A stretch of DNA of 64,000 nucleotides from Azoarcus sp. L1K30 (GTDB lineage: Bacteria > Pseudomonadota > Gammaproteobacteria > Burkholderiales > Rhodocyclaceae). Positions 34,771-42,772 of the stretch are shown here, in pieces. Both the position numbers and the translations under genes were made by a program. The notes beneath the pieces were generated by a model. The model was not told the origin of the DNA and did not search any database. It saw only the letters and a program-made list of their open reading frames with translations. The number at the start of each line of letters is the position of its first letter. The first letter of the stretch is position 1. Location of the stretch: NCBI RefSeq assembly GCF_018122735.1, contig NZ_JAGRRD010000001.1, positions 1,963,125 through 2,027,124 on the forward strand, read 5' to 3'.

Positions 34771-35763
34771 ATGAAGCCCCTTGCTTGCACTGGTGATGAC
34801 GAGGCATTCAGGTCATTCCGACGCGTTACCAAAGATGCCGACGACCATGCATCCTGCCTGCGCAACTGGGATCAGCAATACGATCAGTTGACTGCCGGCG
34901 CATTCGAGGGCGACTTCGAAGAGTACTGGTTCGAGAATCTGCAGATCTTCCGCGAAAGAACCAACCAGTCCGTGCGCGAAGTGGGCCAGCCATGGAAAGG
35001 CTCGCGCACTTTCGGGATTCCTGTCGAAATCGATGGCACGGGCTGGTTCTGCGGCGAAACGCTGGACGTCAACTCGTTTCTGACCTTGAAGGGCGGCGAC
35101 GAAATGGACTTCCGAACGCCGAAACTTCAAGAGATCATCGGCATCACTGCCGATGCACAGACACTTAATGACTATGCATTTCAGGTCGAACACCGTGACC
35201 TCGAAGCAGAGCTTGAAGGCAAACGCATACTGCCTTCCACACCCGAACAGGCAGCGACCCTGCGGGATTTTCTCGGAACAGTCTTGGCAAGTCTGCGTGC
35301 AACACCGGAAATGCTCAGGCATGCGGCGATGCGCAAGGCATTGGAACAGGCGATCTACGGCAGCCTGATCAACGCAATCAACCCAAATCTGGAGAACCGT
35401 GCAGCGCCTTCGTGCCGTGCCCGGCAGCTCGTGGTGGAGCGCGCCCGGGAGTACATGAGCGCACATATCGAGGAGCCCATCACGGTTGCCGACCTGTGCG
35501 CCGAGCTGAGGGTATCGCGCCGCACCCTGCAATACAGTTTTCAGGACGTGCTCAATCTGAACCCGGTCAGTTTCCTGCGTGCGCTCCGGCTGAACGGCGT
35601 ACGACGAGCGCTGAAGCGGGCGCCGGCAGAGGCGACATCGGTCGCCGATATCGCTGCCTGCTGGGGGTTCTGGCATCTGTCCCACTTTGCCTCGGACTAC
35701 AAGGCCATGTTCGGCGAGCTGCCGTCTGAAACACTGAAAGGACCGACCAGCCTCATCACCTGA
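34771..35763 (+). CDS. AraC-family transcriptional regulator
   Basis: A 330-residue regulator with an N-terminal effector domain (residues about 1-215) and a C-terminal double helix-turn-helix. The latter contains SAHIEEPITVADLCAELRVS, then RRTLQYSFQDVLNLNPVSFL, and ends CWGFWHLSHFASDYKAMFGE. The layout resembles the EutR/FeaR group that responds to amines or their products. GGAG lies 10 nt before the ATG at 34771; an in-frame ATG at 34750 is less well placed. Divergence from the amine dehydrogenase operon makes it the likely specific activator. Confidence 0.9.
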   Translation: MKPLACTGDDEAFRSFRRVTKDADDHASCLRNWDQQYDQLTAGAFEGDFEEYWFENLQIFRERTNQSVREVGQPWKGSRTFGIPVEIDGTGWFCGETLDVNSFLTLKGGDEMDFRTPKLQEIIGITADAQTLNDYAFQVEHRDLEAELEGKRILPSTPEQAATLRDFLGTVLASLRATPEMLRHAAMRKALEQAIYGSLINAINPNLENRAAPSCRARQLVVERAREYMSAHIEEPITVADLCAELRVSRRTLQYSFQDVLNLNPVSFLRALRLNGVRRALKRAPAEATSVADIAACWGFWHLSHFASDYKAMFGELPSETLKGPTSLIT

Positions 35764-35983
35764 ACAGGGTGGCGCGCCGCCGATGCACCACTCTGGTTCG
35801 CGCAGTGCAGCATCCCGTCCCGTCGCATGCATGCGAAGGCATTTTCAGTTCAACGCACTGCCCCCGTTTCTGTCGCGCCAGCAGGCAATAGCCCATATTG
35901 GCAATCCGAACAGCGGGACAAACCGGAGCGAAACTGCTGACAGCGGCCATCTTGTGCGGCTTTGAATGTCGCTTGGTCGCGTC

Positions 35984-36757
35984 TCAGGCACCGGCCAGAC
36001 TGGCCAACACTGCCGCATCGGGCTCAGGAAGTGCTTCGAACGCGGGCCGGGCGTAGAGGTAACCCTGATGCAGCGCGATGCCGATATCCAGCAAACAGCG
36101 AGCCTCATCGATCGTTTCCACTCCCTCGGCGATCAGCGTACATGGCAGTTCGCGCGCAAGGGACACCATATGGGCGACGATCAGTTTGCGTACGCGATCC
36201 TTATCGATATTCCGGATCAACTCCATGTCGAGCTTGAGCACGTCGGGCCGCATACGGACGAGCAGATTAAGACCAGCATAGCCGGCACCGAAATCATCAA
36301 CGGCTGTACTCATGCCCATTTCCCGGTACTCATCGACGATTCGCCTGAGATGATCGTCGGCACGCACCTGCTCGACCTCGGTGATCTCGAATTGCAGGCG
36401 ATCCAGCGGAAAACCGACCCGCGCCGCCGCATCGACCGTCGCACGGATGCAGGCTTTCGGCTCATACACCGCATTGGGCAAAATGTTGATGCTCAGACGC
36501 CCGGGCATGCCCAGACCGTGAGCAAGTTCGATTGCTCGAATGCGACATTGTTGATCGAAAGCGTAGCGATTTTCGTCGGTCACCTGCGACAGCACCGAAA
36601 AAGCACTTTCACCTTTCGGGCCGCGTACAAGCGCCTCCCAGCCCCAGACCTCAGCGGCAGAAAAATCGTAGATCGGCTGGAAGGCCATAGAGAAGGAGAA
36701 CTCGAGCGCGGCCACATCGCGGCATCGACCGCACCCAGTGGCAGGACGACTATTCAT
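35984..36757 (-). CDS. EAL-domain c-di-GMP phosphodiesterase with N-terminal CxxC
   Basis: A 257-residue stand-alone EAL protein. The catalytic signature EALVRG, the Asn in SINILPN, the Glu in FEITE, the pair DDFGAGY, KLDMELI and EGVET are all present, so cyclic-di-GMP hydrolysis is expected. A short N-terminal segment has CGRC just before the domain, a possible redox or metal-binding switch. The start at 36757 (MNSRPATGCGRC) was chosen over the 52-codon longer frame, which lacks similarity. It converges on the AraC gene. Confidence 0.88.
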   Translation of the reverse strand: MNSRPATGCGRCRDVAALEFSFSMAFQPIYDFSAAEVWGWEALVRGPKGESAFSVLSQVTDENRYAFDQQCRIRAIELAHGLGMPGRLSINILPNAVYEPKACIRATVDAAARVGFPLDRLQFEITEVEQVRADDHLRRIVDEYREMGMSTAVDDFGAGYAGLNLLVRMRPDVLKLDMELIRNIDKDRVRKLIVAHMVSLARELPCTLIAEGVETIDEARCLLDIGIALHQGYLYARPAFEALPEPDAAVLASLAGA

Positions 36758-37058
36758 GTTTATTCCATCTGTTCGCTGTGAGTAACGATAGCAGGATCGG
36801 ATGTCGTCGCTGCGGTCATCGCTACTTCCGCGTGACGGAGACCACACCGTTTTCTTCGGCCACATGCCAACGCCGCCCTCGCCGGCAGTGCGCTCACCCG
36901 ATCCGCGCCCCATGGTGGTTCATACACCTTTGTTCACACACCATGCCGGGGCATGCACCCGCGTCAATTTTTCGCCGAGGACACGCCGTTTCAAGAAACA
37001 CCTAGCTGAAACAGGCAGATAGCGAACTGGCACGGCTCATGCTAATCGTGATCGTACC
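36758..37058. other. Intergenic region between the EAL and GntR genes
   Basis: This stretch holds the divergent promoters of the EAL and GntR genes. It contains a short palindrome CATGCCGGGGCATG near 36942-36955 and no convincing coding sequence. No consensus sigma-70 promoter stands out. Confidence 0.5.
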
Positions 37059-37067
37059 GGTCTGACC
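37059..37067. promoter_or_regulatory. FadR-type operator upstream of the GntR-family gene
   Basis: GGTCTGACC is a perfect inverted repeat matching the GGTC-N-GACC core of FadR-subfamily operators. It lies 28 nt before the ATG at 37096, where it could mediate autoregulation and control of the ABC genes downstream. Confidence 0.5.
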
Positions 37068-37095
37068 AGTCAGGCCATTGTTTTCAGGACATCCG

Positions 37096-37773
37096 ATGCC
37101 CAGCATTGCCAACCTTGCCGCTCAGGCGCTTCAGCGTCGTATCGTCAACCGGGAGTTTCCCAAGGGCTCCGCCCTGCCCTCGCAACGTGAGCTCGCCGAG
37201 CAACTGTCGATCAGCCGAGCATCGCTACGTGAGGCGATCTCCACGCTTGAGGCGCTAGGGCTGGTGCGCACCCAACCGGGAAAGGGTGTTTTCGTCACCG
37301 CCGGCAGCCGGCCAGACCCAGCGCACCCGCCGCGCGGCATTGCGAACATGACGCCGCAGGCCCTGATCGAGTTCCGCGCCGCCCTTGAACCGGCCTGGGC
37401 CAGCCTGGCCGCGCGACAGATCGACGCCGAAGGGCTTTCCCGGCTCGAAGCCATTCAAACCGGCATGGAACATGCGCTCAATGCCTGCGATCTTGTGATG
37501 GCCGCTGACTGGGATCTGCAATTTCACCTGCTGCTTGCCGAACTTTGCGGCAACCCCGGTCTGACCAACATTGCGAATCAGTTCAGCGAACAGATTGGCC
37601 ACAGTCTGCGCCTCCCCTTTTCCGATCCTGCCGGGGTCTGGGAGCCCGCTGACGAACACCGCCGCATCATCGCCGCAATTGCTGCGGGCGATGCGCCAGC
37701 CGCCGGTGCCGCAATGCGCGCACACCTCAATGCCGCCGCCCGCCGCGTCGGTATCGACTCACCACTGTATTGA
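37096..37773 (+). CDS. GntR-family (FadR/FCD subfamily) transcriptional regulator
   Basis: 225 residues. The winged helix-turn-helix (LAAQALQRRIVNREFPKGSA, then LPSQRELAEQLSISRASLRE) is followed by an all-helical FCD ligand domain (EFRAALEPAWASLAARQID, then DWDLQFHLLLAELCGN) with its metal-binding Asp/His residues. The ATG at 37096 has AGGA at correct spacing; a start 6 codons upstream is possible. It lies 29 nt from the ABC-transporter binding protein gene, so it probably regulates that operon in response to the imported compound or a metabolite. Confidence 0.9.
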   Translation: MPSIANLAAQALQRRIVNREFPKGSALPSQRELAEQLSISRASLREAISTLEALGLVRTQPGKGVFVTAGSRPDPAHPPRGIANMTPQALIEFRAALEPAWASLAARQIDAEGLSRLEAIQTGMEHALNACDLVMAADWDLQFHLLLAELCGNPGLTNIANQFSEQIGHSLRLPFSDPAGVWEPADEHRRIIAAIAAGDAPAAGAAMRAHLNAAARRVGIDSPLY

Positions 37774-37802
37774 TCCCTTCACCAAACCAGAGGAACACTC
37801 CG

Positions 37803-38609
37803 ATGATATCCAGCCGCCGCCCCTTCCTTCGTAGCCTGTGTGGCCTTGTTGCAGGTGTTGCAGTCGCCAGCGTGATCGGCACCACCGACGCACGCGCCGA
37901 CGTCCTGGCCGGCATTCAACAGGCCGGCACCCTGCGCGTTGCCGTCCCGCAGGACTTTCCGCCCTTCGGCAGTGTGGGCACCGACCTCCAGCCGCGCGGC
38001 TACGACATCGACATGGCCAGACTGATCGGCAAGGAACTCGGCGTCAAGGTCGAACTCATTCCGGTTACCAGCACCAACCGCATTCCCTACCTGACAACGG
38101 GCAAGGCCGATCTGGTCATCTCCAGCCTGGGCAAGAATCCTGACCGCGAGAAGGTCATCGACTTCTCCGATGCCTACGCACCATTCTTCAACGGCGTGTT
38201 TGGCCCTGAAGACGTCAAGCTGACCAAGGCCGAGGAACTTGCCGGCAAGACGGTGGGCGTGACCCGCGGCTCGGTCGAAGATCTCGAGCTGACCAAGATT
38301 GCACCGGCCACCGTGACCATCAAGCGCTTCGAGGACAACAACTCGACGATCTCCGCCTATCTCACCGGCCAGGTGCAGTTCGTCGCCACTGGCAACGTCG
38401 TGGCTGCCGCGGTCAATGACATGACCAAGCTGCGTCGCCTTGGCGCCAAGTTCCTGATCAAGAACTCGCCCTGCTACGTCGGCGTGGCCAAGGGTGAATC
38501 GGCCCTCATGACAAAGGTGAACGCGATCATCGCCAAGGCCAAGCAGGACGGAGCACTCAACGACATCGCCCAGCGCTGGCTGAACGCGCCGCTGCCCAAG
38601 GATCTGTAA
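37803..38609 (+). CDS. Polar amino acid ABC transporter, periplasmic substrate-binding protein
   Basis: A 268-residue family 3 solute-binding protein. The signal peptide contains SRRPFLRSL, a good twin-arginine motif, which is uncommon for this class. Typical blocks are GTLRVAVPQDFPPFG, RGYDIDMARLIGKELGVKVE, and GKADLVISSLGKNPDREKVIDFS. It should bind an amino acid or a related small acid and deliver it to the permeases that follow. AGAGGAA precedes the ATG at 37803; the frame start at 37770 overlaps the regulator gene. The ligand is not predictable. Confidence 0.92.
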   Translation: MISSRRPFLRSLCGLVAGVAVASVIGTTDARADVLAGIQQAGTLRVAVPQDFPPFGSVGTDLQPRGYDIDMARLIGKELGVKVELIPVTSTNRIPYLTTGKADLVISSLGKNPDREKVIDFSDAYAPFFNGVFGPEDVKLTKAEELAGKTVGVTRGSVEDLELTKIAPATVTIKRFEDNNSTISAYLTGQVQFVATGNVVAAAVNDMTKLRRLGAKFLIKNSPCYVGVAKGESALMTKVNAIIAKAKQDGALNDIAQRWLNAPLPKDL

Positions 38610-38678
38610 ACAGGCAACACGCTCCGGGACGGCAAGAACGCCATCCCGGGCTCCCCTGACCTGCTCGGAAACGCTGTA

Positions 38679-39347
38679 ATGGCATACCAATTCGATTTCA
38701 CCCCCGTGCTCGACAATGCCGGATTGCTGCTGACAGGCGCGGGCTTCACCCTCGCCCTCACTGCAGTCGGGGCCGTGTTCGGTATCGGCCTCGGCGTGCT
38801 TGGCGCGGTCTGCCGCGCGTGGAAACTCGCCCCGTTCGACCGCCTGTTCGGCCTCTACGTGGAAGTGATCCGCAACACGCCGTTTCTGGTCCAACTGTTC
38901 TTCATTTTCTTCGGACTGCCCTCGCTCGGCGTGAAGATGACCGAATGGCAGGCGGCTGTACTTGCCATGGTGATCAACCTCGGCGCCTACTCCACCGAGA
39001 TCATCCGCGCAGGCATCCAGGCCACCCCCCGCGGCCAGCTCGAAGCGGCCGAATCGCTGGCGATGACGCGCACCCAGACCTTCAAGCATGTGGTGCTGCG
39101 CCCAGCCCTGGCCAAGGTCTGGCCGGCACTCACCAGCCAGGTCATCATCGTCATGCTCGGCTCGGCCGTGTGTTCGCAGATCGCTACCGAAGAGCTGACC
39201 TTCGCCGCCAACTTCATCCAGTCGCGAAGCTTCCGCGCGTTCGAAACCTATTTCGTGACCACGGCGATCTACTTTGTCATGGCCCTGCTGATCCGCCAGT
39301 TGCTGATACAACTCGGGCAACGCGTCGTCGTCGGGAGGGCACGCTGA
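38679..39347 (+). CDS. Polar amino acid ABC transporter permease (HisM/GlnP type), 1
   Basis: 222 residues and about five TM helices. The EAA-type cytoplasmic loop is visible as EAAESLAMTRTQTFKHVVLRPA, with the family element RNTPFLVQLFFIFFGLPSLG. It forms a heterodimer with the next gene product. Its stop overlaps the next start by one base (TGATG). Confidence 0.93.
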   Translation: MAYQFDFTPVLDNAGLLLTGAGFTLALTAVGAVFGIGLGVLGAVCRAWKLAPFDRLFGLYVEVIRNTPFLVQLFFIFFGLPSLGVKMTEWQAAVLAMVINLGAYSTEIIRAGIQATPRGQLEAAESLAMTRTQTFKHVVLRPALAKVWPALTSQVIIVMLGSAVCSQIATEELTFAANFIQSRSFRAFETYFVTTAIYFVMALLIRQLLIQLGQRVVVGRAR

Positions 39348-40000
39348 TGTTCGTCCAGTTCTCCACCTGGGACATCGTCCGCAATCTGCTCGAGGGCGGG
39401 AAATGGACGCTCGGCCTGTCGCTGATCGCGTTCTTCCTCGGCGGCGGTGTCGGCCTCGTGATCCTGTTTGCACGCATCGCCCACAACCGCCTGCTGCAAT
39501 CGCTCGCCAAGGCCTATATCGAAGTCTTTCAGGGCACGCCGCTGCTGATGCAGCTCTTCATCGTGTTCTTCGGCCTGTCGCTCGCCGGCGTGGACGTGTC
39601 GCCCTGGTTCGCGGCCGCGGCCGGACTCACGCTGTTTACCAGCGCCTATCTCGCGGAGATCTGGCGTGGTTGTGTGGAGTCGGTGCCGAGAGGGCAATGG
39701 GAGGCCTCGACCAGCCTGGCCCTGTCCTATCCGCAGCAGATGCGCTACGTTGTGCTGCCACAAGCCTTGCGTATCGCCATTGCGCCGACCGTGGGCTTCT
39801 CGGTGCAGGTCGTCAAGGGTACCGCGGTCACCTCCATCATCGGCTTTGCCGAACTGACCAAAACCGGCTCGATGCTCGCCAACGCGACCTTCCAGCCCTT
39901 CCTCGTATTCGGTCTGGTGGCTGCGGCTTACTTCATTCTGTGTTACCCGCTCTCCCTGTACGCAAAAAGCCTGGAGAAGAAATTCCATGTCGCTCGTTAA
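39347..40000 (+). CDS. Polar amino acid ABC transporter permease (HisM/GlnP type), 2
   Basis: 217 residues. The permease signature is EASTSLALSYPQQMRYVVLP, with FQGTPLLMQLFIVFFGLSL before it and about five TM helices. It is translationally coupled to the upstream permease and overlaps the ATPase gene by 14 nt, so all four subunits come from one transcript. It is the second half of the membrane channel. Confidence 0.93.
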   Translation: MFVQFSTWDIVRNLLEGGKWTLGLSLIAFFLGGGVGLVILFARIAHNRLLQSLAKAYIEVFQGTPLLMQLFIVFFGLSLAGVDVSPWFAAAAGLTLFTSAYLAEIWRGCVESVPRGQWEASTSLALSYPQQMRYVVLPQALRIAIAPTVGFSVQVVKGTAVTSIIGFAELTKTGSMLANATFQPFLVFGLVAAAYFILCYPLSLYAKSLEKKFHVAR

Positions 40001-40721
40001 GATTTCCGGCCTGCACAAGTATTTCGGCAGCAATCACGTGCTCAAGGGCATCGACCTCGACGTTGCCCAGGGCGACGTCATCGCCCTGATCGGCCGCAGC
40101 GGCTCGGGCAAGAGTACGCTGCTGCGCACCATCAACGGCCTCGAAACCATCGATAAGGGTGAACTGGTGGTCGATGGCACCGCATTGCACGACGGCAAGG
40201 GCGACTTGCGCGCCCTGCGGCAGAAGGTCGGGATGGTTTTCCAGCAATTCAACCTCTTTCCCCACCTGACCGCGGGTCAGAACGTGATGCTGGCGCCCAC
40301 CGTGGTCAAGGGCATCTCCAAGCGCGATGCGGAAGACATTGCGCGTGAGATGTTGCTCAAGGTCGGCCTGTCGGACAAGTTCAACAGCTTCCCCGACCAG
40401 CTCTCCGGCGGGCAGCAGCAGCGCGTCGCGATCGCCCGCGCGCTGGCAATGCAGCCAAAGGTGTTACTGTGCGACGAGATCACGTCGGCCCTCGACCCCG
40501 AGCTTGTCAGCGAAGTGCTTGCGGTGGTACGGCAACTGGCCACCGAGGGCATGACCCTGATCATGGTCACGCACGAAATGCGCTTTGCCCGCGACGTGGG
40601 CAACAAGCTGATCTTCATGCACCACGGACTGATCCACGAGAGTGGTGACCCGAAGGCGGTTTTCGCCAACCCGCAGACACCGGAACTGGCAAACTTCGTC
40701 GGCGCCGTGCAGATGGCGTGA
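39987..40721 (+). CDS. Polar amino acid ABC transporter ATP-binding protein
   Basis: A 244-residue ABC ATPase of the GlnQ/HisP class. Walker A is GRSGSGKST, the Q-loop VFQQFN, the signature LSGGQQQR, Walker [15 protein letters not shown], and the switch His is in MVTHEM. It energises import by the two permeases. GGAGAAG within the preceding gene serves as its ribosome binding site. Confidence 0.95.
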   Translation: MSLVKISGLHKYFGSNHVLKGIDLDVAQGDVIALIGRSGSGKSTLLRTINGLETIDKGELVVDGTALHDGKGDLRALRQKVGMVFQQFNLFPHLTAGQNVMLAPTVVKGISKRDAEDIAREMLLKVGLSDKFNSFPDQLSGGQQQRVAIARALAMQPKVLLCDEITSALDPELVSEVLAVVRQLATEGMTLIMVTHEMRFARDVGNKLIFMHHGLIHESGDPKAVFANPQTPELANFVGAVQMA

Positions 40722-40792
40722 ACGCCCCCCCTCACGCGGGCTCGCATCAAATGCCCTGAACCGGCGTTACAATGCCGGCATGGAGGGTCTTC

Positions 40793-41236
40793 ATGACTAT
40801 TGAATGGTGGCACTGGACGGTAGGGGGCATCGCCCTTGTCCTGCTCGAACTGGCGATCCCCGCCTTCTTCGTCATCTGGTTCGGCTTCGGTGCGCTGCTG
40901 CTGAGCGTCGTGCTGCTCGCGATGCCATCCCTGTCGCTGACGGCACAGATACTGTTGTGGCTGGCCGCCTCGATTGCAATGGCGATTCTATGGTTCAGAG
41001 TCTTCAAGCCCTCTGCTCACAAGACGTTGATCGGCACGGCCGCGGGCGACGTGATTGGTGAGGCCGGCTTGCTGGTAAGCTCGGTGGCACCTTTCCAGCG
41101 CGGCAAGGTGCGGTTCCAGCGTCCCATCCTCGGTGCCGAAGAATGGGCCTGCACCGCGGAGACCGAGATCGCCGCCGGCGACCGGGTCAAGGTCGTCAGC
41201 GTCGAAGGCAGCTTCGTCAAGGTCATCAAGGCCTGA
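40793..41236 (+). CDS. NfeD-family membrane protein
   Basis: A 147-residue short NfeD protein. Two to three TM helices ([40 protein letters not shown]) are followed by a C-terminal OB-fold domain ([20 protein letters not shown], ending [17 protein letters not shown]). Such proteins pair with stomatin-like proteins, here encoded 77 nt downstream. The start at 40793 has GGAGGG; an ATG 7 codons upstream is in frame. Confidence 0.9.
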   Translation: MTIEWWHWTVGGIALVLLELAIPAFFVIWFGFGALLLSVVLLAMPSLSLTAQILLWLAASIAMAILWFRVFKPSAHKTLIGTAAGDVIGEAGLLVSSVAPFQRGKVRFQRPILGAEEWACTAETEIAAGDRVKVVSVEGSFVKVIKA

Positions 41237-41313
41237 TCAACGGGCCGGATGGTCGCTCACCGGCGTCATCGGATGGCCCGCCCCCGAACTCACAACACGC
41301 GGAGAATCCTCTC

Positions 41314-42177
41314 ATGACTGCAGGCATGGCAATCGCGCTGGCACTGGTCGTTTTCGTCGTCATCACCATCGCCAAAGGCGTGCGGCTGGTGCCGCAGGGC
41401 GAGGAATGGGTCGTCGAGCGCCTGGGCAAGTATTACGGCACGCTGCGCCCCGGACTCAACATCCTCATTCCGTATCTGGACAACGTCGCCTACAAGCTGA
41501 TCACCAAGGATCTGATCCTCGACGTGCAGGAACAGGAAGTCATCACCCGCGACAACGCGGTCATCCTGACCAACGCCATCGCCTTCGTGAAGATCACCGA
41601 TCCGGTCAAGGCCGTTTATGGCGTCACCGACTTCTCCGAAGCCATCCGCAACCTGATCATGACCACACTGCGTTCGATCGTGGGCGAAATGGAACTCGAC
41701 GAAGCGCTGTCGTCCCGCGACAAGATCAAGGCCAGACTACGCGAGAGCATTGCAGACGAAGCGGTGGACTGGGGCCTGACGGTGAAGTCGGTGGAGATCC
41801 AGGACATCAAGCCGTCGGAATCGATGCAGCGGGCAATGGAGCTCCAGGCCGCTGCCGAACGTGAACGCAAGGCCGCAGTCACCAAGGCCGAAGGCGCGAA
41901 ACAGGCGGCGATTCTCGAGGCCGAAGCGCGACTCGAGTCGGCCAAGCGCGACGCCAATGCCCAGGTCATGCTGGCGGAGGCCTCGGCCGAATCCATCCGT
42001 CGCGTCAGCAGCTCGATCGGCGACCAGACCGCGCCGATGCTCTACCTGTTGGGAGAAAAATACATCACCGCCATGGAGCAGCTGAGCCAGTCGAATAACG
42101 CCAAGCTCGTCGTGCTGCCCGCCGACCTCCAGGAGACGCTGCGCGGACTTGTGGGCAAGGTCGGCATGCGCAGCTGA
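41314..42177 (+). CDS. SPFH/Band 7 stomatin-like membrane protein (QmcA family)
   Basis: A 287-residue protein. The N-terminal TM helix (MAIALALVVFVVITIA) precedes the SPFH domain (VPQGEEWVVERLGKYYGTL and the TRDNAVILTNAIAFVKITDP strand). A long helical, coiled-coil region (AMELQAAAERERKAAVTKAE) follows. It assembles into large membrane-bound rings that organise or protect membrane proteases. With NfeD it forms the standard stomatin operon partner pair. GGAGA precedes the ATG; the longer frame reaches into nfeD out of its frame and is not real. Confidence 0.93.
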   Translation: MTAGMAIALALVVFVVITIAKGVRLVPQGEEWVVERLGKYYGTLRPGLNILIPYLDNVAYKLITKDLILDVQEQEVITRDNAVILTNAIAFVKITDPVKAVYGVTDFSEAIRNLIMTTLRSIVGEMELDEALSSRDKIKARLRESIADEAVDWGLTVKSVEIQDIKPSESMQRAMELQAAAERERKAAVTKAEGAKQAAILEAEARLESAKRDANAQVMLAEASAESIRRVSSSIGDQTAPMLYLLGEKYITAMEQLSQSNNAKLVVLPADLQETLRGLVGKVGMRS

Positions 42178-42299
42178 ACGTGACGGCATGGCCATGAAGA
42201 TGCCACCCCGTCCTCGAAGGCAGGGGCAGCGATGCGAGTAGCGGGAACCTCTGCGGGCACGGCACGCTCTGCGTACATGTATTCCCAACGGAAAACTTC

Positions 42300-42761
42300 A
42301 TGCTTCGGACCCTGAAAGACCTCTTCAACTCGTTCATGCCTGTCGACGCCGCCGGCGGCCATACCGAGGACACGCTGCAACTGGCCACCGCGGTATTGCT
42401 GGTCGAGGTCATGCGCAGCGATGCACAGATTGATGCGGAGGAACGCGCCGCCATCCTGGCGGCACTGGGCGCCCGTTTCAATCTGGACGAAAGTGCGCGC
42501 AAAAGCCTGCTCGAACTGGCCGAACATACCTCGTCCGAAGCGGTGGACTTCCATCGCTTTACGTCGCGAATCAATACCGGTCTCGACGCTGCGGAGAAGG
42601 TTCGCGTCATCGAACTGATGTGGCAGGTCGCCTTTGCCGATGGCCACCTCAGCAGCCACGAGAACCACCTGATGCGCAAGATCGCCGATCTGCTCCATAT
42701 CTCCCACGCAGATTACGTGCTTGCCAAACAACAAGCCCGGGCGGCACTGGACAAGCGTTGA
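42300..42761 (+). CDS. TerB-like (tellurite resistance TerB family) protein, copy 2
   Basis: A 153-residue helical protein. Acidic family motifs are MRSDAQIDAEERAAI and VAFADGHLSSHENHLMRKIADLL. It is homologous to the protein at 23617, with similar length and no signal peptide, and both have the same two-motif spacing. It lies 122 nt after the stomatin gene and converges on the chemoreceptor gene with an 11-nt gap. Function is unknown; a metal or membrane-stress role is only suggested by the family. Confidence 0.82.
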   Translation: MLRTLKDLFNSFMPVDAAGGHTEDTLQLATAVLLVEVMRSDAQIDAEERAAILAALGARFNLDESARKSLLELAEHTSSEAVDFHRFTSRINTGLDAAEKVRVIELMWQVAFADGHLSSHENHLMRKIADLLHISHADYVLAKQQARAALDKR

Positions 42762-42772
42762 CGGGTACTGCC

